Origin: Elusimicrobiota bacterium
GTDB taxonomy: Bacteria > Elusimicrobiota > Elusimicrobia > Elusimicrobiales > UBA9959
Direction: 5' to 3'
Length of the DNA: 8,811 bases
Assembly (NCBI GenBank): GCA_003450815.1
Contig: DMES01000001.1
Coordinates: 1 to 8,811, forward strand
Below are positions 1-6,812 of the stretch, in pieces. The notes below the pieces were generated by a model. The model made no database searches. It saw nothing but the letters and a program-made list of their open reading frames with translations, and had not been told where the DNA came from. The position numbers were made by a program, and so were the translations under genes. Numbering within the stretch: the stretch's first letter is position 1; each line of letters opens with the position of its first letter.

Positions 1-1192
1 CCAGTTTTTCCCGACCACCGCAACCCGCTTCTTCCTCTTTCTCGTCGGTCCTGACCGGTGTGAACAGATTTATCACGAACAGGCAGCCATAAGAGAACAG
101 GAACGCGTAAATGGCCGTGGCCGAGACGGCTATGACCTGTTTAAAGAAGAATGTCGCGTCACCATGCCACAGGCCGTTGGCGCCGGCAGCATTGACGGCG
201 GTGGTCCCGAACACCCCTAACATGATCACTCCCAACACGCCGCCCACACCATGCACACCCCACACATCAAGAGCATCATCCCAGCCAAGCCTGTTTTTCA
301 TATTGACGGCTATATAACACACTATGCTGGACAAGATCCCGATAAATACGGCGGCCTTAGTGGTAACATATCCTGCGCCCGGAGTAATAGTGGCTAGGCC
401 CGCTATTGAGCCTGTCAACAGACCGACGAACTTAGGCTTCTTTTCCAGCGACCAGGCGATGAACAGCCAGGTTATGGCTGCGAAAGAAGCGGCCACATCC
501 GTGTTTACGAAAGCAAGGGCGGTAACCGGGTCAACCTTGAGTTCGCTGCCCGCGTTGAAGCCGTACCACCCGAACCAGAGCAGCCCCGTGCCCAGCGCCA
601 CCAGCGGAATGCTGTGCGCGCCGCTATCCATGACTTTGCGTTTGCCGACAAAGAAAACCGAGGCCAACGCGGCGAAGCCAGCGGTAGCGTGAACCACAAT
701 GCCGCCTGCGAAGTCCAGCACACCCCACTTGGCCATAAGGCCGCCGCCCCAAACCATGTGGCAGAGCGGGAAGTATACGAAGATCAGCCATAGGACCAGG
801 AAGATTAGGTAGGCCTTAAAGTTAATGCGGTTAGTGAATGCTCCGGTGATGAGTGCCGGTGTTATTTGGGCGAACATCATCTGATATGCGAAGAACACCA
901 GCAGCGGGATGCTACTGGACCCTGTAAAAGCGGTCATAGGGGTTATTCCGTGCATGAAAGCCATGTCCAGGTTCCCTATCACCGCGCCTTCGCCGCCGCT
1001 GAAGCATAGTGAGTAGCCGAAAGCGTACCACAGGATCGTCGTTACGCCCATTGAAACAAAACTCTGTATCATTATCGCCAGCACGTTCTTACGGCCCACA
1101 AGCCCGCCGTAGAAAAAGGCAAGTCCAGGTGTCATGAGCATGACGAGGCTGGTCGACACGAGCATGAACGCTGTATTTCCAGTATCGAACAT
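1..1192 (-). CDS. amt: Ammonium transporter Amt (3' end cut by window edge)
   Basis: Inner-membrane ammonium channel of the Amt/Rh/Mep family, which binds NH4+ on the outside and conducts it or NH3 into the cell for assimilation. The frame is open from the ATG at 1192 to the left edge, giving 397 residues without a stop; the family is usually about 400-450. The N-terminus (MFDTGNTAFMLVSTSLVML) runs straight into the first membrane helix, with no separate signal peptide. Landmarks of the E. coli AmtB pore are present by motif: Phe107 and Phe212 (Phe gate), Trp148 and Ser216 (outer site), Asp160 in DFAGG, and the twin histidines His168 (VVHATAG) and His314 (GVHGVGG). The start is supported by GGAGGGG 8 bases upstream. 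Up to the edge, the cytoplasmic tail after residue 380 lacks the usual GLD...HGE PII-contact sequence. No glnK/PII gene is visible; one could lie to the left. Confidence 0.96.
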   Translation of the reverse strand, partial: MFDTGNTAFMLVSTSLVMLMTPGLAFFYGGLVGRKNVLAIMIQSFVSMGVTTILWYAFGYSLCFSGGEGAVIGNLDMAFMHGITPMTAFTGSSSIPLLVFFAYQMMFAQITPALITGAFTNRINFKAYLIFLVLWLIFVYFPLCHMVWGGGLMAKWGVLDFAGGIVVHATAGFAALASVFFVGKRKVMDSGAHSIPLVALGTGLLWFGWYGFNAGSELKVDPVTALAFVNTDVAASFAAITWLFIAWSLEKKPKFVGLLTGSIAGLATITPGAGYVTTKAAVFIGILSSIVCYIAVNMKNRLGWDDALDVWGVHGVGGVLGVIMLGVFGTTAVNAAGANGLWHGDATFFFKQVIAVSATAIYAFLFSYGCLFVINLFTPVRTDEKEEEAGCGGREKL

Positions 1193-1200
1193 ATAAGGTT

Positions 1201-1207
1201 CCCCTCC
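1201..1207 (-). promoter_or_regulatory. Strong ribosome binding site of amt
   Basis: The minus strand reads GGAGGGG, followed by an 8-base spacer and the ATG at 1192. It is the best ribosome binding site in the window and fixes the amt start, since the protein after this ATG matches the beginning of signal-less Amt proteins. Confidence 0.75.
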
Positions 1208-1216
1208 GTATTAATA

Positions 1217-1239
1217 TTCGCGACAATTATTACGCGCAA
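1217..1239 (-). promoter_or_regulatory. Small hairpin at the predicted 5' end of the amt leader
   Basis: On the minus strand TTGCGCG and CGCGAA face each other across a 10-base A/T-rich loop, giving six base pairs with one bulged G. The structure sits at the predicted transcription start and ends about 10 bases before the ribosome binding site. It could stabilise the 5' end of the message or be part of a DNA operator. It is too small to be called a riboswitch. Confidence 0.25.
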
Positions 1240-1244
1240 GATAA

Positions 1245-1273
1245 ATTATACGGATTGCGAATCAGTCGTGGTA
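1245..1273 (-). promoter_or_regulatory. Candidate sigma-70-type promoter of amt
   Basis: The minus strand has a perfect TATAAT at 1250-1245. The hexamer 17 bases further upstream (1273-1268) reads TACCAC, which is a poor match to TTGACA, and there is no extended -10 TG. The predicted start is near 1238, giving a leader of about 46 bases. A perfect -10 with a poor -35 is the usual form of an activator-dependent promoter, and a palindrome abuts the -35 position. No -24/-12 sigma-54 element (GG-N10-GC in a TGGCAC...TTGCA context) was found by eye, although amt genes in many proteobacteria use one. Confidence 0.5.
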
Positions 1274-1288
1274 TCAGGGATTCCCTGA
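1274..1288. promoter_or_regulatory. Perfect 15-bp palindrome, candidate operator of amt
   Basis: The sequence TCAGGGATTCCCTGA has two perfect 7-base arms around one central base. It lies just upstream of the -35 position of the candidate amt promoter, centred at about -43 from the predicted start, close to the -41.5 placement of class II activators. It cannot form a good RNA hairpin because the loop would be a single base, and no T-run follows, so a protein-binding site for a symmetric dimer is the more natural reading. The bound protein is unknown; the adjacent LuxR-type regulator is one candidate. Confidence 0.45.
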
Positions 1289-1337
1289 GAGGTGTGGTGG
1301 AAAAACCTTACAAATTGATTTGAGTGTCCGGCAGTAA

Positions 1338-1345
1338 TCCCTGAG
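1338..1345. promoter_or_regulatory. Upstream half-site matching the palindrome arm
   Basis: TCCCTGAG at 1338-1345 repeats the right arm of the 15-base palindrome (TCCCTGAG at 1282-1289), 56 bases away or a little over five helical turns. The other half of a palindrome is not conserved here, so it would be a weak or half site. It begins about 20 bases beyond the stop codon of the response regulator gene. An eight-base match may be chance; its placement in the same short gap is the only support. Confidence 0.3.
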
Positions 1346-1363
1346 GAACAAGGACGAATATGG

Positions 1364-2017
1364 TTACAGGCTCACCAAACCTTCTTTCACTGCATAACGG
1401 GTTAGGCCGGCGATGCTGGTAATCTCTATTTTTTCCATTATCTTTTTGCGGTGGGTTTCAACGGTTTTAATGCTCAAGCTCAGCTTATGTGATATTTCCT
1501 TGGTTCGCAGCCCTTCAGCCAAAAGTTGCAGCACTTCCCTTTCACGGGAAGAAAGTATATTGAACGGACTGCGGGGATCTCCGGCGGGACCCTTGATGTA
1601 GTCACTCAACACCAGGCTGGTAATTCCCGCGCTCAAGAAAAAACGCCCACAGTTCACCGCTTTTATAGCGTCCAATAACTCTTCAAAGGCCGAATCCTTA
1701 AGCAGGTAGGCGCGTGCACCTGCCTTGAAGATCTCGGTTACATACTTTCTATCATTATGCATTGAAAGCGCTATAACGCGCGCGATTTTATGGGCCTTGG
1801 CGAGTTTGCGCGAGGCTTCTATCCCGTTCAGGCCCGGCATGGAAATATCCATTATAACGATATCAGGAGAAAGCTCCTTAGTGAGCCGTACCGCCTCTAT
1901 TCCATCCCTTGCTTCGCCCACAACCTTTATGTCGGCCTGTTTTTCAAGCAATGCTCGCAAACCTTCACGAAATATTTTGTGGTCGTCACAAATCAGTATC
2001 TTTTTTATCATATTCAT
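1364..2017 (-). CDS. NarL/DegU-family response regulator (REC + LuxR HTH)
   Basis: DNA-binding response regulator of 217 residues, the usual length for this family. The receiver domain covers about residues 6-120, with acidic pocket Asp11/Asp12, phosphoacceptor Asp57 (IVIMDISMPG), Ser85 in the switch position (ALSMH) and Lys107 (LLKD). A linker follows, then a LuxR-type helix-turn-helix at about 153-212 containing LSSREREVLQLLAEG and the recognition stretch SIKTVETHRKKIMEKI. All residues needed for phosphorylation are present. The ATG at 2017 overlaps the kinase stop as ATGA; GAAGGA lies 3 bases upstream. A second ATG two codons on (2011) is possible. The partner is almost certainly the upstream HisKA_3 kinase. 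The target genes are unknown: amt, 171 bases downstream with a palindromic site before it, is an inferred candidate. No specific name (NreC, LiaR, DegU) can be assigned from sequence alone. Confidence 0.93.
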   Translation of the reverse strand: MNMIKKILICDDHKIFREGLRALLEKQADIKVVGEARDGIEAVRLTKELSPDIVIMDISMPGLNGIEASRKLAKAHKIARVIALSMHNDRKYVTEIFKAGARAYLLKDSAFEELLDAIKAVNCGRFFLSAGITSLVLSDYIKGPAGDPRSPFNILSSREREVLQLLAEGLRTKEISHKLSLSIKTVETHRKKIMEKIEITSIAGLTRYAVKEGLVSL

Positions 2018-3396
2018 TTATCCTTCTTCTTCAAGGGTGCTCGTTTCGCGTCGCTTCGGCTCGGCTTCAAAATCGGCGATTTCGCCATGAAAGCCTTATG
2101 TCGGACAGGCTCCAGAGGCGCGGTTATTACGGCCAGTGTGCCGGAACCGGGACGAGAGCTCAACCGAAAAACACCGCCCAGGCGTGAAACTTTCTCCCTG
2201 ATGGAAAAAAGCCCGAATCCGCCCTTGGCCCCGTCATAAACTGAGGCGGCCACAGGATTAAAGCCGCGACCATTATCCCTTACCGTAACGGTTATCTTGC
2301 CGACTGCGCGGCTCACACGCACCTTTACTTCCGAAGCGTTAGAATGCTTCACGGCATTTATAAGCAACTCTCGCGCAGACTTGAAGATTAATACGCTGGT
2401 CTCAGTAGGAAGGGACATGCGCCTGCCCTCCCCACGAAAACCCACAATCAGGCCGTGGCGTTTTTGCGTATCCTCGGCTAACCGCTCAAGGGCGCTCTCA
2501 AGCCCAAGTTCATAAAGGATGGGTGAAGCCAACTGGAAGGTAAGGTTTCGGGTGGCAAGTATTGCTTCGTCTATGAAACCCGAAAGGTTCTTTAGTTCAC
2601 TGGAGGCTTCGGAAGCGGAACAGTGTCCGCGCAAGGCCCCCGCTTTCATTTTTGCCATAGACAGCGTCTGGCCGATTATATCATGTAGATCCGTGGCAAT
2701 TTCCCTGCGCTCGCGCTCCTCGGTCAATATAAGCTCTGAAGAGAGGCCCCGCAGTTTTTCCTGGTAAGAAAGTATTTCCTTTTGCCGCAGTTCCCGCTCT
2801 TTAACTTCACGCTTCAACGCAAAATTGAGTTTTTCCAACTCCGCCGTACGTTCCTTCACGCGCCGCTCCAGGTCTTTGTGGGCATCCAGCAGCGCCTTTG
2901 ATGCCAGCTTGCGCTCGAAATAAACCCTGAGCATGTCGGACAGGGAATTGATCAGATTACGCTCCTCAGCAAGGAACGGGCCTTCCGCCTCTTTAGGCAT
3001 TTTTTTACGGTAATAAACCTCTATGCGCCCGATCAGCTCCGGGCTTACACGGAAATCGCAGGCTTGTAGCCAGCGTGTGCACTTAAAGCCGTGATTCCGG
3101 CTTTCGCAGTCTCCGATAACTATGCGTCCTGATGTGATTTCCGGGTACTGCCATGCCGGAGGAATAAGCTTAACGACGCGATCAAGCACCTCTCTTGTGG
3201 AAAGAGTGTCATCCTGCAATATGCAAACCGTTGAATGTAGTGCCGTCAACTCCTTAACACGCTCCCTCAATGCATGTATAACTTCGTTCTTCGGCACCTC
3301 CGGATGCAGCGCATGGATGGCCTGGGAAGGTTTCAGTAGTTTATTGCGTGTCTTAAGAGTAGGAGACATTAGTGTCAGTTTACAAAATAACCCCAT
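2014..3396 (-). CDS. Soluble NarL/DegS-type sensor histidine kinase with GAF-like module
   Basis: Cytoplasmic histidine kinase of 460 residues with no membrane segment. Residues about 40-160 form a GAF-like sensory module with the stretch PPAWQYPEITSGRIVI and an EVYY...GPFLAEERNLI ending, an arrangement I recognise from many environmental histidine kinases. A charged coiled coil follows (about 160-225). The HisKA_3 domain has the phosphoacceptor His238 in ERREIATDLHDIIGQTL. The HATPase_c domain shows Asn347 (N box), DNGRGF at 374-379 and GGFGLFSIREKV as the lid region, so the enzyme should be active. Cysteines 58, 97, 106 and 113 with His102 lie in the sensory module. A basic tail of about 30 residues follows the ATPase fold. 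The ATG at 3396 has only a weak GAG-type ribosome site; the next in-frame ATG (3369) has none. The gene overlaps its regulator by ATGA and starts 57 bases after kdpE. The signal is unknown. Confidence 0.9.
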   Translation of the reverse strand: MGLFCKLTLMSPTLKTRNKLLKPSQAIHALHPEVPKNEVIHALRERVKELTALHSTVCILQDDTLSTREVLDRVVKLIPPAWQYPEITSGRIVIGDCESRNHGFKCTRWLQACDFRVSPELIGRIEVYYRKKMPKEAEGPFLAEERNLINSLSDMLRVYFERKLASKALLDAHKDLERRVKERTAELEKLNFALKREVKERELRQKEILSYQEKLRGLSSELILTEERERREIATDLHDIIGQTLSMAKMKAGALRGHCSASEASSELKNLSGFIDEAILATRNLTFQLASPILYELGLESALERLAEDTQKRHGLIVGFRGEGRRMSLPTETSVLIFKSARELLINAVKHSNASEVKVRVSRAVGKITVTVRDNGRGFNPVAASVYDGAKGGFGLFSIREKVSRLGGVFRLSSRPGSGTLAVITAPLEPVRHKAFMAKSPILKPSRSDAKRAPLKKKDK

Positions 3397-3458
3397 CTAG
3401 GCTAAACTCTGTTTTGTAGATCAGTTTCCTGCTCTTGTCTAAGACCAGGCAGATTATA
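3397..3458 (-). promoter_or_regulatory. kdpE-kinase gap with a possible internal promoter
   Basis: On the minus strand a perfect TATAAT (3458-3453) overlaps the kdpE stop codon. No good -35 hexamer is found 16-18 bases upstream; the best spacing gives CGGCGT. If used, transcription would begin near 3446, leaving a leader of about 50 bases before the kinase ATG at 3396. The gap also contains a bulged stem (CTGC/GCAG plus TCTT/AAGA around AGAC) with no T-run, so it is not a convincing terminator. The kinase/regulator pair could thus be transcribed from kdp, from here, or from both. Confidence 0.25.
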
Positions 3459-4140
3459 TTTGAATTCTATAACCTACGCCGGGGTCGGTGATGATGAAAC
3501 CGCGCAAGCCGGGGTTTTTACCTTCCAACTTGCGGCGGAGCTGGCTAACATATATCCGCAAATAATGGGACTGCTCAATGGCATGGGGTCCCCATACCTC
3601 GGACAGCAGATGGGATTGTGTTACTATCTTTCCGGCGTGGCTTACCAAAGCTTTAAGTAAGTTAAATTCAGTAGCGGTCAGATGGACTTCTTCTTCGGTA
3701 ATGAATACTTTCCGCTTGCCGAAATCTATTTCCAGCGAACCATGCTTGAATGTCGTATCTTCCTGCAAGTTAATTGAATGGCGCAATGCCATGCGTATTC
3801 TTGCCAGCAGCTCCGTAAGGCTGAAAGGTTTGACCAGATAATCATCCGCGCCTGAATCCAGTAAAAGTTCCTTGTCTGCATCCGCGTTTTTCACAGTAAG
3901 GACTAATACAGGCACCCTGGAAAACTTACGTATTTCCTTCAGCACCACAAGTCCGTCTCTGTCCGGAAGATTAAGGTCTAAAATAATGACGTCGGGATGA
4001 TTTTCAGCAGCTGTCTTTACGCCTTCCTGCCCGGTTTTAGCCAGCAAGACGTCATAGCCTTTGGCTGTCAGACTGGCATCCATAAAACGTCTTATAGATT
4101 TCTCATCATCAATAACCAGAATTTTAGCGCCTGTTTTCAT
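3454..4140 (-). CDS. kdpE: KdpE, OmpR-family response regulator of the kdp operon
   Basis: Transcriptional activator that is phosphorylated by KdpD and switches on kdpFABC when potassium is short. It has 228 residues; E. coli KdpE has 225. The receiver domain (about 5-120) has Asp11/Asp12, phosphoacceptor Asp55 (VIILDLNLPD), Thr82 in LVLTVK and Lys104 in YLVKPF. The winged-helix DNA-binding domain (about 128-228) shows LTATEFNLLKALVSHAGKIV, the recognition-helix segment HYLRIYVSQLRRKLE and the terminal hairpin ITDPGVGYRI, typical of KdpE. The start at 4140 overlaps the kdpD stop as ATGA, with GGAGAG just upstream inside kdpD. Gene order kdpB-C-D-E and the match to KdpE over its length make the assignment firm. 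Its binding site is not in this window, because the kdp promoter lies beyond the right edge. Confidence 0.96.
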   Translation of the reverse strand: MKTGAKILVIDDEKSIRRFMDASLTAKGYDVLLAKTGQEGVKTAAENHPDVIILDLNLPDRDGLVVLKEIRKFSRVPVLVLTVKNADADKELLLDSGADDYLVKPFSLTELLARIRMALRHSINLQEDTTFKHGSLEIDFGKRKVFITEEEVHLTATEFNLLKALVSHAGKIVTQSHLLSEVWGPHAIEQSHYLRIYVSQLRRKLEGKNPGLRGFIITDPGVGYRIQI

Positions 4141-6812
4141 TTGCTCTCCAAATTGGGTTGCGGCTCCACAGGCAGCGTTATTGAAAACTCTGCTCCGCCG
4201 TCAGGCCGGTTTAATGCGGTTATAGAACCATTATGTAATTCAACGACAGTTTTCGCAATCGCAAGGCCAAGACCTGTTCCGCCGGTAGGCGTACCCGGCA
4301 CCCGGAAGAATCGGTCAAAGACTCTATTCAGATACTCCTGCGGTATCCCGTGCCCGCTGTCCGCCACACGTATTACGATCTTGTCCCCTTCCTGGGCCCC
4401 GCTCAATTCGATGCGGCTTCCTGGCTGGGTATAATTCAGGGCGTTGGATAAGATATTTACTAAGACCTGTTCCATGAGCGCGTAATCCGCATGTAAAAAT
4501 GGCAGTTTTTCAGGGATATGCAATTCCAACTTGTGTGTATCCAGCCTTGGGCTGAGTTTTGAGACACAGGATTCAGCCAATTCTCGCACGTCAAACCATT
4601 CCTTCTTAAGACTGAGCAGGCCCGATGACAGCCGGGACATATCAAGGATATTAGTAACTTCCCTGTTGAGCCTTTCCGCCGCTTCCGAAAGCTCGTCCAG
4701 TATCGGCTTCCGCGCCAGAGGGTCAATCGCGATCTTTTCATCCTCTAATGCGGAGACAAGCCCTATTATCGCGGTAATCGGGGTTTTTATCTCATGAGAT
4801 ACGCTATTAAGTATGGTCTGGTAAAGTTTCTCCGAGCGTTTCAGCTCTTCGGCGGATTGCGCCTGCTCTCGATAAAGCACCTGCTTAAAATAAAAGGCGA
4901 TCTGTCCGCATAAGGCAAGCATCAGGCTTTTGGCTTCCTCGCCAAGAGGGATACCTGAATTATTGGGCATATAAGCTAATACGCCCATAATTTTACCGTA
5001 GGCGATCAGCGGTATATATAAAGCCTGGGATGAACTCAACGTATCAGTACTCCAGCCAGCTTCCTTACCGTTATCCATCACCCATTTTGCCACAGCCCAC
5101 TCCCGCGCATCTGACATCCATCGGTAAGAAGCGGCTGTTGTAGTTTCAAAGTCATGCTCGCCTTTGGCGAAGATTACCTCAAAGGAGCCGCCAAAGAAAC
5201 CGCGCATTTTATCCATCACGGTTTGAAGACATTCCTTGCGCTTGGATTGAAAAGCAAATTGAGCCAGAATATCCAGCATCGCGTCACTGGACTTTTCCTT
5301 AACTCTTAAAAGTTGCTGATTATGAATTATGCGGTGGCTGAGCAGACCTGTTATGGCGGCGACAAGGAGATAGGTAACACACATCAAGGCGTCTTCCGTC
5401 CGGGTAATTGTAAAGGTATACTTTGGCGGGATAAAGAAGAAGTTCCAGGCCACCGCACTTAAAGTGGCGGATAGTAAAATAGGACCAACAGTGAAGAACG
5501 CGCCAGCTACCAGTACAGCCAATAGATACAGGAAGCCGATAGATTGATAGCTCACAGCAGGCGCGAGCAACGCTCCCAAAACGGTTATTGCGCCGATCAA
5601 AATAAATGCTGACTGATATGGACGCTTACCTGCCAGACGTGAAAACGGAAGATAGAACCGCTCCTTTGAACCACCGAGCAGTTGTTTATCATGCAGCACA
5701 TGGATATCAATATCAGTTTCCGTCAGTAGCCGGTTAAGCAGTGAAGGCCCCATTCTCGCCAGGAAATTTGGGCGCGGCCTACCTATAAGCATCTTAGTTA
5801 TACCGTGCTGCTTGCCGACTCTTGCGATAGCGGAAACCAGATCGGCGTCCGTGGTTGTGATAATCGCCGCGCCGAGATTACGTGCAAGCTCTATGTTTTC
5901 AGAAAGCCGGTTTTTATCCTCTTGCGACAATATAATACCGGTGTCTACATGCAGGGCTATCCAATCCGCCTCAGCCGCAAAAGCCATTTTACGGGCCGCA
6001 CGTATAAGTCTGCGGGAGTGCGGGCTGTGGCTGACCGCCACCATTAATTTTTCATGAGCTGACTTGGCTGATGGGCCCGCCGAGGATAGTTCGCGCAGCT
6101 CATTACCCACCACATCGCCCGCGAACCTCAGCACGATTTCGCGCAAAGCGGTAAGCTTGTCCTGCCGGAAGAAGTTATCAGCTGCCTGTATCGCTTTTTC
6201 ACCAAGATACACTTTGCCTTCGGCAAGCCGTTCCAGCAGTGTCTCCGGCGGGATGTCAACCAATTCCACCTGTTCCGCGAGCTCTATAACGGAATCCGGC
6301 ACGGTCTCGCGTATCGAGATGCCGGTCGCCAGCTCCACATCTTCCTTACGGCTTTCCACATGCTGGATATTGATAGTGGTGTAAACATTGATGCCATGAT
6401 CCAGAAGTTCGATAATATCCTGCCAGCGCTTCTCATGGCGCGAACCGGGGATATTGGTATGCGCCAATTCGTCAACCAGTGCAAATTCCGGCTTACGTTT
6501 AAGCAACTCGTCTATATCCAGCTCGTCAAATTCCTTACCCTTGTAGGAGATCGTTTTTCTGGGGATTACCGGGAGATTTTCGAGAAGTCTTTGCGTTTCC
6601 GCCCGTTTGTGTGTTTCAACTATTCCGGCAACAACATCAGCGCCGTCTTTTATAAGGGCGTGCGCGGCCTCCAGCATGGCGTATGTTTTTCCCACGCCAG
6701 CCGACATGCCTAAAAATATTTTCAGTTTGCCGCCTTTTTCCCTCGCTTGGGCTTTTTTGAGCGACTTCAGCAGCTCATCGGGGTCCGGGCGGATAGCGTC
6801 ATTACCGGTCAT
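4137..6812 (-). CDS. kdpD: KdpD, full-length potassium/turgor sensor histidine kinase
   Basis: Membrane sensor kinase that controls KdpE in response to K+ limitation. At 891 residues it is complete (E. coli 894). Domains in order: N-terminal KdpD domain (about 27-235) with Walker A GMSAGVGKT (35-43, Lys42) and Walker B-like FALVDELAHTN (110-120); a universal-stress-protein-like domain (about 254-375) with GRPRPNF; four membrane helices of the DUF4118 type (about 398-492), with the familiar NFFFIPPKYTFTI loop; a GAF-like region (about 510-645); HisKA with phosphoacceptor His673 (SVSHEIKTPIT); and HATPase_c with NILSNALNYT, DSGHGIP (818-824) and GGTGLGLAIAKT. The basic cluster after the last helix is sparser than the arginine cluster of E. 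coli KdpD (Arg494, Arg503, Lys505, Lys507). The start at 6812 overlaps the kdpC stop as ATGA; only a weak GAGAAG precedes it, so translation is probably coupled. Confidence 0.97.
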   Translation of the reverse strand: MTGNDAIRPDPDELLKSLKKAQAREKGGKLKIFLGMSAGVGKTYAMLEAAHALIKDGADVVAGIVETHKRAETQRLLENLPVIPRKTISYKGKEFDELDIDELLKRKPEFALVDELAHTNIPGSRHEKRWQDIIELLDHGINVYTTINIQHVESRKEDVELATGISIRETVPDSVIELAEQVELVDIPPETLLERLAEGKVYLGEKAIQAADNFFRQDKLTALREIVLRFAGDVVGNELRELSSAGPSAKSAHEKLMVAVSHSPHSRRLIRAARKMAFAAEADWIALHVDTGIILSQEDKNRLSENIELARNLGAAIITTTDADLVSAIARVGKQHGITKMLIGRPRPNFLARMGPSLLNRLLTETDIDIHVLHDKQLLGGSKERFYLPFSRLAGKRPYQSAFILIGAITVLGALLAPAVSYQSIGFLYLLAVLVAGAFFTVGPILLSATLSAVAWNFFFIPPKYTFTITRTEDALMCVTYLLVAAITGLLSHRIIHNQQLLRVKEKSSDAMLDILAQFAFQSKRKECLQTVMDKMRGFFGGSFEVIFAKGEHDFETTTAASYRWMSDAREWAVAKWVMDNGKEAGWSTDTLSSSQALYIPLIAYGKIMGVLAYMPNNSGIPLGEEAKSLMLALCGQIAFYFKQVLYREQAQSAEELKRSEKLYQTILNSVSHEIKTPITAIIGLVSALEDEKIAIDPLARKPILDELSEAAERLNREVTNILDMSRLSSGLLSLKKEWFDVRELAESCVSKLSPRLDTHKLELHIPEKLPFLHADYALMEQVLVNILSNALNYTQPGSRIELSGAQEGDKIVIRVADSGHGIPQEYLNRVFDRFFRVPGTPTGGTGLGLAIAKTVVELHNGSITALNRPDGGAEFSITLPVEPQPNLESK

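Larger units (their letters stand above)
1193..1363 (-). promoter_or_regulatory. Intergenic regulatory region upstream of amt
   Basis: This is the longest non-coding stretch in the window, 171 bases between the response regulator stop and the amt start. Read on the minus strand, it holds in order a half-site CTCAGGGA, an A/T-rich short inverted repeat (CAAATCAATTTG), a perfect 15-base palindrome, a TATAAT box, a small hairpin and a strong ribosome binding site. I see no small ORF with a ribosome binding site and no hairpin followed by a T-run, so there is no clear terminator for the upstream genes. Readthrough from the response regulator gene into amt is therefore possible in addition to transcription from amt's own promoter. 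Confidence 0.6.

Noticed and set aside
111..692. Open frames on the plus strand opposite amt
   Set aside because: They are antisense to a gene with unmistakable Amt motifs, have no recognisable domains, and look like composition-driven frames.
505..723. Minus-strand 72-codon frame inside amt
   Set aside because: It is another reading frame of the amt coding sequence; the Amt frame is continuous through it.
1274..1288. The 15-base palindrome as a transcription terminator
   Set aside because: The loop would be one base and no T-run follows on either strand.
1311..1322. CAAATTGATTTG inverted repeat as an operator
   Set aside because: Arms of five bases, A/T-rich and unrepeated; readily expected by chance.
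1193..1363. Sigma-54/NtrC promoter for amt
   Set aside because: No GG-N10-GC element in a suitable context was found by eye in the gap.
3400..3453. Terminator between kdpE and the second kinase gene
   Set aside because: The stem is short and bulged, and no run of T follows on the minus strand.
3997..4434. Plus-strand 145-codon frame across the kdpE/kdpD junction
   Set aside because: It is antisense to two well-supported genes, with no family resemblance and no convincing ribosome site.
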